Positions 34,486 to 48,400 of a DNA stretch of 64,000 bases are shown here, piece after piece. Source of the stretch: Anaspis maculata. Taxonomy: Eukaryota; Arthropoda; Insecta; Coleoptera; Scraptiidae. The translations under genes were made by a program, and so were the position numbers. The notes beneath the pieces are model-generated. The model was not told the origin of the DNA and did not search any database. It saw only the letters and a list, made by a program, of their open reading frames with translations. Numbering within the stretch: position 1 is the stretch's first letter; each line of letters starts with the position of its first letter. The stretch covers positions 53,732,601-53,796,600 of the forward strand of contig OX421964.1 in NCBI GenBank assembly GCA_949128115.1, written 5' to 3'.

Positions 34486-35013
34486 TATATATTATTATAA
34501 ATATATATATAATAAAGTGTTAAAGTTTGAACTTTGAAATTTTTCATCATTTTACAGATGATAGGAAGTATGGACAATACTTTCAACTGTTCTAAATGGG
34601 CGTTTCCCATTTACCGACACAAGTCGACTTGTGTCGGTAAATGTATGTGTGTGATCTCTCACAATAACTGTCGAGCCGTTCATCCGATTGAGTTGAAATT
34701 TGGTAGGTATATGGTCATAGTTTTATCCTGGGGTGCAAAGATTAGTTTTTGGCTGCCATCCATCAGACGGAAGTGTCACTGTCAAAGAAGAACAGAATCT
34801 CAATTTCACAGAAGTTGACTTGCGATAAGTCAGTTCAAAGCCCTTGAAAAACTGTATTCAGAACAGTTCAAAGTATTTCTCTAACTCTCACTTATCAGTA
34901 ATTGAAGAATGCCAAAAATTCAAAGCTTTGACATTCATTTATCCAAAATCTATCGAATGGATTGAAACAAAATTCGACAGGGAGCAACACAACAGAATAA
35001 TCAAATTCAGAGT

Positions 35014-35149
35014 TAAATTTCAAGTTCGACTTGCAACCCGTGCAACGGCGCAAGTAGAATCACGTGATCCCTTTTGGCCAATGGCCAGAGTATATGGTTT
35101 ATGCCTGTGACGCAGCTTCTCGCGGGTTGCAAGTCGGACTTGAAATTTA
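35014..35149. repeat. Short fold-back element
   Basis: TAAATTTCAAGTTCGACTTG followed by CAACCCG pairs with CGGGTTGCAAGTCGGACTTG. 136 bp. Confidence 0.8.
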
Positions 35150-36218
35150 GCATCAAGTCTGCAGTTGGGAGTTTTCTACCATTTCCCAGTCGGGCGCTAT
35201 TGATTTTTAAATTTTCTTCTGGGTGATTGGTTGATCCAGTAGTGATAGGTGGTGATCCAGTGATTTGTCCCTGTCGATGCGAGGCAGTTGCAGCAGTTTG
35301 AGAAGCACTGCTTCGGAAATTCGAAAATCAAAGCCCATAATTAAGCCGTATTTTTAGCGAAATGCGTGGAGTTAGGTCAAACAAACGCGTTATTTATATG
35401 TGATAAATATTTAATTTTATAATTAAACAGAGTTTAACTGGCTTGTACGAGTTTATAAATACATACATAGTTTAATAGCGTACCAGTTAAAAATATTTGT
35501 ACATTCATTCTGAAATAAAACATTTCAAATTATTTAATACTTACATTTACGCTGTATTATTTATATCAATTTCATATGTGTGTTGTGGGGCGGGGGGGAT
35601 TTTGTAGAGGATGTGTCAAAAAAGAGACGAACTGTGGGGGGTTGGGAGCTTTGGACGAAGGAAAGATAAGCATACATCAATAATACAGAACAGTCTCATG
35701 GAACAGAGTGTTATATACATAAAGAATGCCACGTGGCCTGCCCCCTGAGGGAGCAGGATAATAATCAACAAACTCATTTTAAGACAACATCTAACATACG
35801 GTAGTAGTACAGTGATTCTCAAAATGCATTTTTTGTTTTTGTTTTGTATAATAGTACTAGGAGTTATGTACAATCTAGCTTACTAACCGATCTTGACCGG
35901 CCTCTCCCTCTCGACACATACAATATAACACAGAAAACGATATTGTTTTTTTTTCTTCAAGTATGTATAGGTCATACGTACTTAGCTATATCAATTTACA
36001 GGCTCTCTAGTTCACGGATAATTAGCATCAAGTGAAAATAATACAAGAATAATAATAATCAATAATCAATAATAATAAAAACTCTAAGAAAACACAGCAG
36101 TATTAGCGGCTGTCCGTGCAGCTTCTACGGCTGATGTATCACAGTATGCATTGCCCCGATCCGTTCTAAGACTAGTTGACATAGGAACATGGCAGCCCTT
36201 GGTGGAGAGGTTACCGTC
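35150..36218 (-). other. spalt 3' flank / probable 3' UTR
   Basis: Follows the spalt stop. No AATAAA on the minus strand here; the ATTAAA variant at 35471-35476 is the nearest weak candidate for the cleavage signal. No other exon found. Confidence 0.4.
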
Positions 36219-36479
36219 TCAGGCGGCCAGCCCTTCTCGATTGGCCGGCAAGAGGTCCTCCCGGGGAGCTTCCGGTGCCGATTTTCGCTCAAAGTGGATG
36301 TCCCATAAGCTCCGGGACTCCGGGATTTCGCGGCTGGGCGGCCTCTCGGGCCGTTCCGGAGAGCCACCCTGAGATCGCAGCGCCTCTGGCGGCGGATAGC
36401 CGAAGCCCAGCAGGCCGCTGTATTTGCCGGCGCCCGACATCCCGTTTTGGTTGTTTTGCACCACTGACATTTCGTTCAG
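36219..36479 (-). CDS. sal: spalt last coding exon
   Basis: The acceptor is TTTGTTTCAG before 36479. It reads [40 protein letters not shown] and ends NREGLAA before TGA at 36219-36221. It joins NGMQQK in phase 0 to give the NGMQQKLNE(M/I)SV block seen in SALL-type proteins. Confidence 0.88.
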   Translation of the reverse strand: MNEMSVVQNNQNGMSGAGKYSGLLGFGYPPPEALRSQGGSPERPERPPSREIPESRSLWDIHFERKSAPEAPREDLLPANREGLAA

Positions 36480-39400
36480 CTGAAACAAAGCAGAAAACTG
36501 TAAGGACTCGATGCTTTTGCAATGCCACATGAATAGGGGTCACTTATTGTATGGTCATAAAGTTCGTGTACAAATTCGTCAAATTTTGTCATGCCTATCT
36601 CTCCGACTGTGTCTGTTGTTCGTTTTTGGCCTACATGGTCTATTTACTCGTCTGTCTCCTGTTGGTGCAAAGGTAGTGAGCTTGTGGTTAGGATGAAAAA
36701 CTAAGTACCTAGGTACATCAGTTTAATAAAAAAAAAAACGGTGCCGTACCTGTTTTTGTCAAAATGAACAGCTTTTTTGTCACACCCTACAGGTGTCTCA
36801 AAAGTAATCGCATTCCGAGTCCAAAGCGATAAATGGAATCCACTCAAGAACACGAAAAAAAAGAACGTTTACTTCTCGAAGCTATATGGGGAGCTCAAAG
36901 AGTGGGACTTGGCTGCCCTCTACCTCTATGTTCGTTATTCGAAGTGATTTCAGGCAACTGTTTGCCATAGACTAATCACTAAAAATTATCAACTACTGAA
37001 TGTGCTCAACTTTTATTTAATATACAGGTGATTCAAAAATCTAAAAAATTCATTTTCCTTCAAGAACGCCAGTAAAAATTCTTCTATGGAAGCCGAGTGT
37101 CATATCTTCTTCTGAACTATTTTAGGGAGAACCAAGCGAATATGAGAATATTTTACTGACATTATTGAAGAAAACTGGATTTTTGTGATTTCGACTCACC
37201 CTGTATCGTTAACTAAAATTGAGTACGCACACCCATTAGTTGATAATTTTTACTGGTCAGTCTGGCACGAACAGTTTCCCAAAATCACTTTCAATAACGG
37301 AAATAGTTAGAAGCGAAGTCCTAACCTTTGACCCTCCTTATCTTTAAAAATAAACGTCATTATTTTTTTCTCATCACACTTTTCTCGTGTTCTTAAGTAG
37401 ATTCTAGATTATACACTTACACAGGCTGTCCCGAAAATACACCGACAACGTTCTAGGACGGCTTTCTCTCATCAAAATAAGAAAAAAAAGTTTCTATGAA
37501 CATGGGTCCGGAAACGCTTTATAAGGGAGCTACAGGCCCCTAAAGGTGGGACCCTGAAGATGGTTGTTTATTTAATATTTCCGAAACCGTTCAAGGAAAA
37601 TCAATTAAACTTGACACATTTAATAACCTTATGCCTAACAAAATTTGAATGCCTAACAAAAATAAAGTTGCTTTGAAATAGTTTTTTTTTCGTCTTGAAT
37701 ATCGTAATTGAAAATTAGCATTTCTGAACACGTTTTCATACATTCAAACTCAAATATCTCGTAAACGGTGCATCTATCGAGGTTGAACAAAGGGACCTTT
37801 TTTTGGAAGAAATCACCAATATTCTATAATTTCTTGTTAAATTTGGAAACAATCCACATTCAAACAAGTTAGGGTTATTTTTACCCCTACACCTTAGCCT
37901 GACCCACCCCTGGTGAATTATTGTAAAATTAATCTTGCCTCATTTTGTTGGGCATAAGACGGTTAGTGGATGTGTCAAGTTTGATTGATTTTCCTTGAAC
38001 GGTTTCGAAGATATTGAATAAAAACCATCATCAGGGTCCCCTCTTTTCCTCTTAGGGGCCTGTAGCTCCTTTAGGAAGTGCTTCCGGACCCATGTTCATA
38101 TGAACTTTTTTTCTTGTCTTGATGAGAGGAAGCTGCCTTAGAACGTTGTCGGTATATTTTTGGGACACCTGTATAATATACCGATCTGGACTCGGAATGC
38201 GATACTTTTGAGACACCTGTATATACAGGTGTCTCAGGTTTTTACGCGAAAAAAATCATGAGGGTCCTTAGATGATGTTAAGAGCGGTTGTGATGTCTTA
38301 GATGTCCCCCTTCGAAATAAAATTGGGCCTGTTTTTGCTGGGAAACCAATTTCTCAAGGATCGGCAGTTAATAAGGGAAAAACTTCCCTTTAATTAACAA
38401 TGAAAAAATTTTGAGAAAGGATTGGGGGTGATTTGAAAGATTTCAAGATATATTTGACAGAAAGAGAATTTGATTACCTTTGAAATGATGTATTACAAGA
38501 TAGATAATGCTATTTGAAATTCTAAAGTAGGGTAGGGTAAGGCTAAAAGGGTTCAAGATAAAAATTTGACAATGTGTGTCCTAAATGTCCCCCTCAAAAT
38601 AAAAATCGACCTGTTTCGCCGTTTTCCCGGAAAAATAATTGGCGGCGAGAAATCTGGGGTGGGTCCGGTTAAAAAAATCACCCTGTATGATGATAAATAG
38701 CAACATGAGCCATAGTCGAAGTTTTTCCCTATCCAAATTATTGTGATGGAACCTCCAGCAGAGTGAAGGAATTCTCCCTTGATCACGCCTGTACAGTTGC
38801 GGCCTCATAAAAGTTTACACCGATGACAATCGTGTGGCCATGCTCATTCAAAATTACGTCAAAATTGAATTAGCATGGCCACTCGATCGCCGTCGGTGTA
38901 AACTTTTATGAGGCCGCAACTTTACACTACGATGATATGACGTAGCTAAGGTAGGGTATCTCATAAATGTTCACTTCAACTTGGACTTTGTCGCGGCGAC
39001 ATCCTATTTGGCCGTGTTGTACACTGTAAAAGCGAGTAGTTTCCTAAGATCACTTTCACAACGTCACCAATGTGACTTCAAAAATTGGAACTTCTCAAAA
39101 GTGTTCCCATTTTGCTGTCCGCCACCGTACATTGTAGCGCTGAGTGGAAAATTATGAAGACCATGTAGCTCAGTGACATTTTCACTACTGAAATTGGTTT
39201 TGACGAGGTATTTGCTAGCTGCGACCCACATGGTGAGGTGAAAATCGCGGCTTTATCCTGAAGAATTATCCAGGAGTAAACGATAAACTGTTCGCAGTGA
39301 ACTGTCCTTCCAATACTTTACTATTTATATTGATAGAAAATGATACGCTGCTCACTGCAGCCAACAGTTGCTTGTACTATGAGGCGTGATCTACCAGCCA

Positions 39401-42400
39401 ATACCAATAGGTTACGATAGTGCCTCTTTGTATATTATATACTCATGTTACAGAAACAGCAGATTGCAATTTCCATTTGCATTCAGCCATCTGGCGGGTG
39501 AAAAGGAGAATTACACGAGATCATGCCCAGACAGAGCCACATAAAACATTTTTGTTGGATTATGACTGTAACGGTGCCATTTCTCATGACAACAAACGAT
39601 CAAATTAATTGCGTTCATTGCGTCTCAAGTTGTCTCTCCTACCAAGTTGACATTTCGAGGATTGACCTATCACTTTCCACCGCAGCCGTAAGCGTGAACT
39701 CAAGAAAATGGGTCAATGGAGCCTTGCAATTGAAAAACTCAACGTGAGGTCGCGACTACGATGAAGTGGCCCTAAACGACGGGAAAACACGGGAGTTTGA
39801 GTAGTTTGACTGGTAACTGACAGTGACTGGAAACGTCAAGCCCGAAACAGAGGTTATCCAAATTTCAAATCAAGACATAAAATGACGGACGCCGGTCGTT
39901 GAAGAGTCAACGCCGTCAGAATTGTCGAATTTGCCCCCAACGGTTGTGGCGCCCTCGGTGTCTGAAAGTGGCAGTGCAAGGCCCCATTGGCATCGGAAGG
40001 TTGGTACCCAATCTTTGCTCCTCCCCTCTATTGTGATAGTGATTTGCTTACGTTACGTTACGTTTACTTGTCCATAATAAGGCGATCGCATGTCAACCAA
40101 GCTGAAAGATCTGGGATTTGGTAGGTACAGTTGGGAGCGAAATGATTCATACGGCACCGCTAAGAAGTCGGCTGGATTTCAGAAATGTTAGCTGATTGGA
40201 TTGTTCTTGAATGTCAGTTTTGATTAGAGATTGATCGTAATCAAAACTGGCATTCAAGAAGGATCTAAGCAGCTAACATTTCTGAAATCCAGCCGACTTC
40301 CTAGCGGTGCCGTATGAATCATTTCGCTCCCAACTGTACTTTAGATCCCACTGTCGTGGTTGGAAAATTGTCGGACAGTAGGTATGTTGACACAAAGTAG
40401 ATTCTCTCTCAATTCTCTTGTCACTGGTAGATTACTTGCATTTAATTTTCAGCTAGTTTGGCTTTTTCTAACAGATCAAGTAGAACTAAACTGGTAATGA
40501 TTCAAACTCGTCACCACTTGCTGTGCATGTTTCCAACCAGTCAACTGCTCTCACTATCACGAAGTGTCTGTTGTTAAAGTAGAGACCGGTTTGAATTTTG
40601 ATTTAAGTGATGATCAGTAAGTACTTATTTACAATTTTCGTTGTCTCGATGTGCTACAAGTAAGATGCCCGCGATACATACAACGTTTTATGTAGGTAGG
40701 TACGACTTACTCCATATTAACCCCATGTCATGACCTATTATTATTATTGACATTTCATAAACAAAATATGTCAACCATTGTGAGATCATTTTTCCAGGAA
40801 TTGACTTATTGATCGTCCAAAAATATTCCAAATAGATTTTCCTGAAAAAATAAAAATTTAGGAAACGTGATTTTTTTTATCCGATTAATTTGAAAAAAGT
40901 GCAAAATTTAGAAAAAACAATAAATAAATAAATTTATTAAAATTGTAAATAATACACTCTGTATAAACTGTTTCTGATATATCTCGTCATACTTTCGCGA
41001 CCAAAGGGCCTTTCGTTGCTTCTACTAAGCCCCCCTCGAATTAACGCCTTTTCAAAGATACGCCGGGAAGAGTATCGTTTTCGTCAAGAGTCAAGTCGGC
41101 GAAATGTCCTTGTAATCCTTCAAAATCGGTACCTTTTGCTGCATGCCGTTAAGGAATGGAGCCGGTAGGTACGGGTAGAAAAGGTCGGGCCTCCGTTGCA
41201 GAAATTCGGAATCCTTGGGTGTCATGGGCATGGGCGGCAGATCTAGCGACATGCGACGTCCGCGTCGCGACGCCCCGTTGCTCCACATATGGGTGCCCAT
41301 GTGTACCTGCACAGAATCCACAATAAATATATATTATTAATAATATTCGTTTACTCAATGACGTAAAATCTACAAACTACGCTAACAGGTATGCAAATGT
41401 GTTATTGTTGCATTTTTAATAATAACAGGTCAGAGAAGTGAACATGACATTCGTGATCTGTTGGAGATCTAGGTTGTGGGTATCTACGTTTTTTGTACTA
41501 AGTTAGGTTTTTTACTGGTTACTTTGACTTTTACATTATTAGGCTTCGTAAAAGAGCAAATTGGAAATTTCACATGTTTGGAGAAGGAATGAGTCATGAA
41601 GCAGAGTTTCTCCCATGCCTATTTGAATGGGCGATCTGAAGTTCAACATGGAATTTGAACCACGAGTGCCTACTGCTACTACTCCAAAGAAACTGGGTGG
41701 CGTATTTGAGAGGCTCTTGTAAAGACTTGTCAAGAGAATCTACACAGTTCACCTTTCGAACAGGCTCCGACGTCTGTCGGTCACCCATCCAAGAAGCAGA
41801 CCGCATGGACGATGCTCAACTCAAGATTTTTCTTGGATCAAGCGATGTCCAATACGCCTCGCGTTTTCAAATTCACAACATAAAGGGCAATCCAGGACCA
41901 AATCAATTTGCTACACTACAAGAACCATTTTTTTTCTTTTGGTTCTCCATATTCCAAATAGTGAATAGTTGATTCTCTTCACTTTTAGATGGCTTATGGC
42001 TCCGTATACCCAGGTTAGTGGCATTAGTAAGGCGCAAGCGATGTCCAGTGACTCTCAAGTTCTTACCTTGAGGTTTCCCTTTGTGGTGAACGCCTTCTGG
42101 CATACGGTGCATCTGAACGGCTTATCACCCGTGTGCGTTCGCATATGTATCTGCAAGGCCGAACTGGACGAGAAGTTCTTATTGCATACGTGGCACAAGT
42201 GCTTACTGGCCTGTAAGCCTGCAAAGACACACACAACACACATGAGCCCACAACCAGCTAGTTAGTGCAAGCGATGACAACGAATGTTAAATCGTAATCG
42301 CTTATAATGGTAATTATGTACAAAAAAAATGACTCCTTTTTTCCGAAATTGATACTTACTGGGTGGACGTTTCGGCAAGGGCAATTCAGTCTCTGTAGGT

Positions 42401-45400
42401 TCCCTCTTGTTGATAGGCGGCTGCTGTTGAGGTTCTTTGTTCTGTTCTGGAGGAGATGTGAGTGACGGCGGGAGCGGCGGAGGTTGTTGCTGATGATCAC
42501 TTTCGTTCATAGACGTCGCCGTCGGCTGCTGCTCTCTCTGAGGCGGTAAAATCTGAGGCTGAGGAGGTGGCGGTGGTGGCTGTTGTTGTTGTTGCTGCTG
42601 CAGCTGCGGTTGGTGCGGTTGCGACTGCGAAGATTCGTCTCCGCTCATCGGCGGTTTGTTTTCGAACATGTGCTGAGGCATGTCTCTGATTTTATGTGTC
42701 AGCATGTGTTGCTTCATGTTTCCCTGGAACAAAAGAAGAGTCCGTCAGCCTCCGTCGGTACAATGTATCGGCGTCAGTCGTATAAAGCGGTTAAAGATCT
42801 ATAAAGCGGTTCTTACCGCGATATGCATCCAGTTTGAGGCGTATCCAGGGCTCATTGGTAGAGGAAATACCGATGGTATTGTCTTGCGCAGCGCAGGTTT
42901 CCTTTTACGAGCTCTCCAAGGCTCTACTTCATCCTGGATACGCCTCTGTCTGCATGCACATCCATCCTGAAATTTACAGTTACGGTCAGTTCATGTTTGA
43001 TGTGAATTAGTTTCAAAAAGTTGATTTTAGGTAAGTAATTAAAAAAAAGTTTTGCAAAAAACGGTTGTGAGCTGGTTTCAAGAGGAGGGTCGTGCATAGA
43101 GGGCTTACAACCGAATCAATTATTGCTACGGAAACCCGAACAACTAGCCTCAGAAGCTGATTAATTAAATGCAAGTAATATATATTTTGACATCAGAAGG
43201 AAATATTGCGACTATTCGGCTGCTGGAACGTTAAAACAATTTTATAATAAATTTAGTATGGAACAAGCAAAGTTATTAGCAGGTGAAATGGGGCAACAGT
43301 GGTTTTAAATTTTGAGCTTTTGTACGATGGGAACGAGATATGATATGATATGATATGAAAAATGTGTTTTCAACTGATTTATCCAGGGAACAACGATGAA
43401 CATATGATTGAAACGTTTAGTATAATAGTTGACCAAGAGACAAAGAATGTATTTCATGAAGAACTGTCAACAGGAACCTTGGTTCCCAATTTTGTACAGT
43501 GAAAAAGTATTCTTTGTGTCATTTCATAAGAGATCTTCTATCAAGATACAAACGGACCCCCACTTTCTGTGTTCTTGCACTGCTTGTCGCATTCTCCGCA
43601 ACCACCACATTCTGTGAGTGTGAGAGTTGTTTGGGATTTTCAAGAGTGCAGAATTACCTATACATCTAATTTTCAACAAGTCAAGTCTGCACTATTCAAA
43701 ATCCCAAACTGAAATTCTCACACTCACAAATAAAAAAATAAAAAATAAAAATATTAAAAGAAGTAATATAAAATATGTTTAAATCAAACTCGTACTTGCA
43801 ACTAGATCAATATTATAAAGAAATACAGAGTAATGTTGTGATCGTTATAATAGTCTAGGAGCTAGCGACGGATTTTTCATACCATTTCAACAAAGCTACA
43901 ATGTTAATTTTAACATTCCCCTTCATCTCCTGATGACCAGAACGAACCTTTACCGGCTGGTAGCCCGGGCCTTTGGCCGTTATAGCTCCTTAAAGGAAAA
44001 AAAAACAAATTGTACGTGTCCTTTATATTGGGCTATTTTGAGACGTCAAACGATTACCCTGATAGCTCGATCAAATAAGTGGGAGCAGAATGTCCGCAGC
44101 AGCTAGGATGGGTGCGAGGTTCAGCGAACCATGTCCCAAACGGGCCCGGGTTCAAGGCCCACCAAGTTTGATCCTTTTTCTAAAGAAAATCGTTCCTTTT
44201 TATTTTCAAAGCAATTTAAATCCAAAATACTGATTCCTTACTGGATTCTTGACTTTTTCCGATAACTCAGTAACGCCTTTTCGAATTTTCTTGTTACTTT
44301 TCACACGGACTAGGTACTTAACAAGCGAACACTACATGTACTCAATTATCGAAAAAAAGTCAAGAATCCAGTAAGGAATCAGTATTTTGAATTTAGATTG
44401 CTTAAAAAATTAAAAGGAACGATTTTCTTGAAAAAAAAAAATCGGACATGGTGGGTCTCGAACCTGGACCCGTTTTGGACATGGCTCGTTGGACCTCGCG
44501 CCCATTCTAGATGCTGCAAACATTTCGCTTGCACTTGTTTAATCGAGATATCAGGGTAATCGTTTGACGTCTCAAAATAGCCCGTTATAAAGGACACATA
44601 CAATTTATTTTTTTCTTTAAAGAGCTGTAACGTCCAAAGGCCCCGGCTACCAGCCGGGAAAGGTTCGTTCTGATCATCAGGAGGTGTAGGGGGATGTTTA
44701 AATCAACATTGTAGCTTTGTTGGAATGATATGAAAAATCTGATCAGAGATCAGTTTAGCAAAATCCATCTTATAACTGATACCAGCCCGAAAAGCCAAGC
44801 AAAAAGCTGTCAAACTTTTTATTTGAGATAATTCTTATACTTCTTGCAAGACTGTTCTCTCAGTGTAACATAACCATGGTCAATACTTCGTGCTTCCCTG
44901 ATGCGGAACCTTCAATGGTCGCAAAACATAAGTTATGCAAGATGTTTAAGTTTTACCTGTCAAGTTTCAACAAAATTCAATAGGTGGCAGCGGAGTTATT
45001 TTTAGAATTCAATTTTTTGAGACTTTTATTCCCATAAGTAACGATATTCGCAACTCCGCCGCCACTGGTTGAATTCTGTGAAAATTTGATAGCTAGACAG
45101 AAGATGTCGGTCAGATAATCTATGCCAAATTAAAGCTCAGTTGCTTTGACTGTTTACGAAATACATTTTTTTTCTGTTTGTGGTACAAATTTTCAAATAA
45201 CAAAAAAAAACAATTGATGAGTGAAAATTCATTTTTCTTACGGAGGTGCATTTTTCTTGCTTGCTGAACGTATATTTTTCTTGGAACTACACCACAATTA
45301 TTTGTTTGATTTTGCTTTACTAACCGGTTTCGCCTTTCGGCATTATCAGGGCTTGTAAAATCTTTAGAAAGTTATTCGTTTTGTGGAGAAAAATGTAAAA

Positions 45401-48400
45401 ATATTGACACGTTGTTCCAAGAAAACAAATATATATTCAAAAAAAGTTGAATTTTGAAGTCTGATAATTTCGTTGAGTATAACATTGAAAAACAAAAAAT
45501 CACCGCTGGGACATTTTTATTTATAATCATGAACCACAACTAAACTGGGCAACAATTGAAGTGATTCATTCGAAAATTTTGCCTCACTTCAAATGTGGAT
45601 ATCTCGAAAAAAAAAATGAACCGATTTTGGAAATTGTGGTCATGCTGGATAGCGTGTTCTTTTGGCTATAAGATACTTGGATGGTACAGAGGTTCAACGA
45701 CGTTGAGTTGGCTATGCAGGGTGGAAACAAAAGAAGTGCAAAACCGGTCCACATTATTCAATGCCCCGCTTCTGTGAAAAAATCTTAGATTTTTTCTGAG
45801 TGCAGTTTTAAAAAGCACATATCAATATCTCTAAACTATTTTTGAATTTTGATCGTAATGCGGTTTTTTCAAAAGTTGTGATTTTTTTTTTTGGACTACC
45901 GCATTTTTCACACCAATTCTCCCAGTGTTCATGTGCTGCTTTCAAATTTGAAAGGAATGCATTATATGGTTGAAAAAAACTTTGTTTATAAAAAAACTTG
46001 ACGTAAATGACACTCAGGGCTGCGACTGTCTTCGATCGTCTGGAACCTTTGACAAGGCAGGAACATGTGGGCATGTTGCGGTCCTAATAAGCACTTTTTC
46101 TTCCTGCACTGTGTAACAACTGTAAAACAACTACTGCATTAGTCTTATTTCGCAAAATATTTTTACAGGGTGCTTCACTGAAAATTTTTGAAATTGCTAT
46201 CGGAAACGACGTAGAGAAAAAATCTGTTTTGCCTTAGACCTGTTGCAGTTTTGATCGTGAAATTTGCCGTTAATTTGATGGAACTTTTTTTCTTCAATTT
46301 TCGAAATCAATCAAAATTTAATGAACAAAGCAAATTTTATTGAGACATTGACGAACAATTTGCCGGCCTCATCATTCTAGTGATCCGGTTGTCTCGTAAC
46401 ACCTCGTAACCAGGATGGCTCGATGTGGGCGAGCATTATTATTGACTTAATGGAAATAAGCCTGTAGCTTTCGGCAAATGGGACAACATGAGAGAGGATG
46501 CATAGATCCCTGTATCGCACTGCATTCATTCATTATTGTTCTCTAAAATCACCAATTCTGTCCTGTCGTTTAAGGTGGCCTCTGCCCATGCAGTAACACC
46601 GCCTCCGTCAAATGCCACCTGGGGTTCGCCAGTTCGTGCAACAGATCTAAGACAAAAAAGATTTTTTCTCTACGTCTGCTTGTTTCCGATATTAATTCCA
46701 AACATTTTCAATGAAGCACTCTGTAAGAAAATTTGCGAACCAAGACTAATGATGCAGTAGTTGTTTTACAGTTGTTGTGCAGTGCACGAAAAAAAAGTAT
46801 TTATTAGGACCGTAACATGCCCACATGTTCCTGCCTTGTCAAAGGTTCCAGACGAACGAAGGAAGTGGCAGCTCTGAGTGTCATTAACGTCAAGTTTAAT
46901 CATAAAAAGTTTGTCTAGCCACACAATGCATTCCTTTCAAATTTGAATGCAGTTGTGGCGGCTCTCATATGGGCATGTGACGGAGGAACTGTTGTCTCCC
47001 TTGATAGCTTAGTGGTTAGAGTATTCATCCGGCAAATGGAAGACGCAGGTTCCAATCCTGCTCAGGGCAGACACTTTTTCTCCGTCACATCGCGCTATAA
47101 ATGGTGACCCCGAACAACAATAACACGCACGCAACACGCTACTTAAATAAACAAGTAACAGCGAACAATTGAACAGCAACGCCACTTCTCTGCCTACGTC
47201 CACCCACACGTGTCCTATCCGTCGCCCTAGCTGGGGGGTACCGAACAACGGTTTATAAGAACGGTGAACACGGATGACATACGAGACGAACGACGTCTCT
47301 GGAGGGGGAGTACTGTGGCGGCTCTCATATGGGCATGTGACGGAGGAACTGTTGTCTCCCTTGATAGCTTAGTGGTTAGAGTATTCATCCGGCAAATGGA
47401 AGACGCAGGTTCGAATCCTGCTCAGGGCAGGCACTTTTTCTCCGTCACATCGCGCCATACAGTACCTACATGAGCACTGGGGAGAAATGAGAATCGGCGT
47501 GAAAAAAGCGGTGGTACAAAAAAAATTCAAAACTTTTTAAAAAACCGGACTAGGATCAAAATTTGGAAAATATTTAGAGATATTGATATGTGCTTTTCAA
47601 AACTGCATTCAGAAAAAATCTGAGATTTTTTTCACATTGAATAATGTGGACCGGTTTTGCACTTTTTCTGTTTCCACCCTGTATAGCCCACTCAACGTCG
47701 TTGAACCCCTGTACCATCCAAGTATCTCACAGCCAAAAGGACACGCTATCCAGCATGACCACGATTTCCAAAATCGGTCCATTTTTTCCCGAGATATCCA
47801 TATTTGAAGTGAGGCAAAGTTTTCGAGTGAATCACTTCAATTGTTGCCCAGTTTAGTTCAGTTTTCTACCCTGAGACCTCAAACACCCTGTATAATAAAT
47901 CTATTGTGGTACCCAGTACATTACTTTCCCGACTGGTATCCAGGAACCTTTGGAAATTTTTGAAAACACGTCTCTTTGGGTGGTAAGTTTGGGTGGGTTG
48001 ATTGCTAGATTGAAACAAATTGCAATCTTCACAATTGGTTAAATCAACTGGAAAATTTTCGGAACATTTGAAAAAAAAGTACTTTCTCTTCCATTAGTGG
48101 GGAGTAAGTAACACACACAACGGACAGGGAGCTGGTGCCTCAAAACTTACGTCATAAGGTACATGATTTTAGCCCTGTAGATCTTATGTGCGTTGATAAG
48201 GTTGTTAAAAATTTCTATCTCACATGTCAGACCGGAGGCTTTAGGCTGGTATAGGCTTGTCAATTTTCGAAAAATGTTCAAAATTCACGTCATGAGGTGC
48301 ATGATTTAAACCAACGGGCTTTTGTGTGGGAACATCTCCTTAATCCAAAATCGAGTCATAAGACAAAATTTTTGGGGGCTCTCGGTCTATAAGACAAGTT

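Larger units (their letters stand above)
36790..38219. mobile_element. 1.43-kb fold-back with nested fold-backs, TA target
   Basis: CAGGTGTCTCAAAAGTAATC at the left, ACTTTTGAGACACCTG at the right; TA lies on both sides (36788-36789, 38220-38221). Nested inside are 37025-37203 and 37422-38171. It sits in the last spalt intron. Confidence 0.85.
46954..47459 (+). mobile_element. TRIM-type LTR element (506 bp) with 4-bp TSD
   Basis: Two direct repeats of 146 bp (46954-47099 and 47314-47459) begin TGTGGCGGCTCTCATATGGG and differ at only three positions that I can see. Two bases after the first lies TGGTGACCCCGAAC (47102-47115), a typical retroelement primer-binding site. Just before the second is the polypurine tract GGAGGGGGAG. 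The interior is about 214 bp with no frame. The flanks are CAGT on both sides (46950-46953, 47460-47463). LTRs end in ATA rather than the usual CA. Confidence 0.88.
45541..47855. mobile_element. 2.3-kb fold-back interrupted by a TRIM element
   Basis: Left arm TAAACTGGGCAACAATTGAA; right arm TTCAATTGTTGCCCAGTTTA. Inward both arms show GATATCTCG/CGAGATATC, CATGCTGGATAGCGTGT, TGGATGGTACAG, GCAAAACCGGTCCACATTAT and CAAGGCAGGAACATGTGGGC. The right arm is interrupted at 46953 by the TRIM and resumes at 47464 (CCTACATGAGCACTGGG pairs with CCCAGTGTTCATG). Confidence 0.88.

Noticed and set aside
41655..41972. 105-codon plus-strand frame in a spalt intron
   Set aside because: No domain, no splice context, opposite strand to the host gene.
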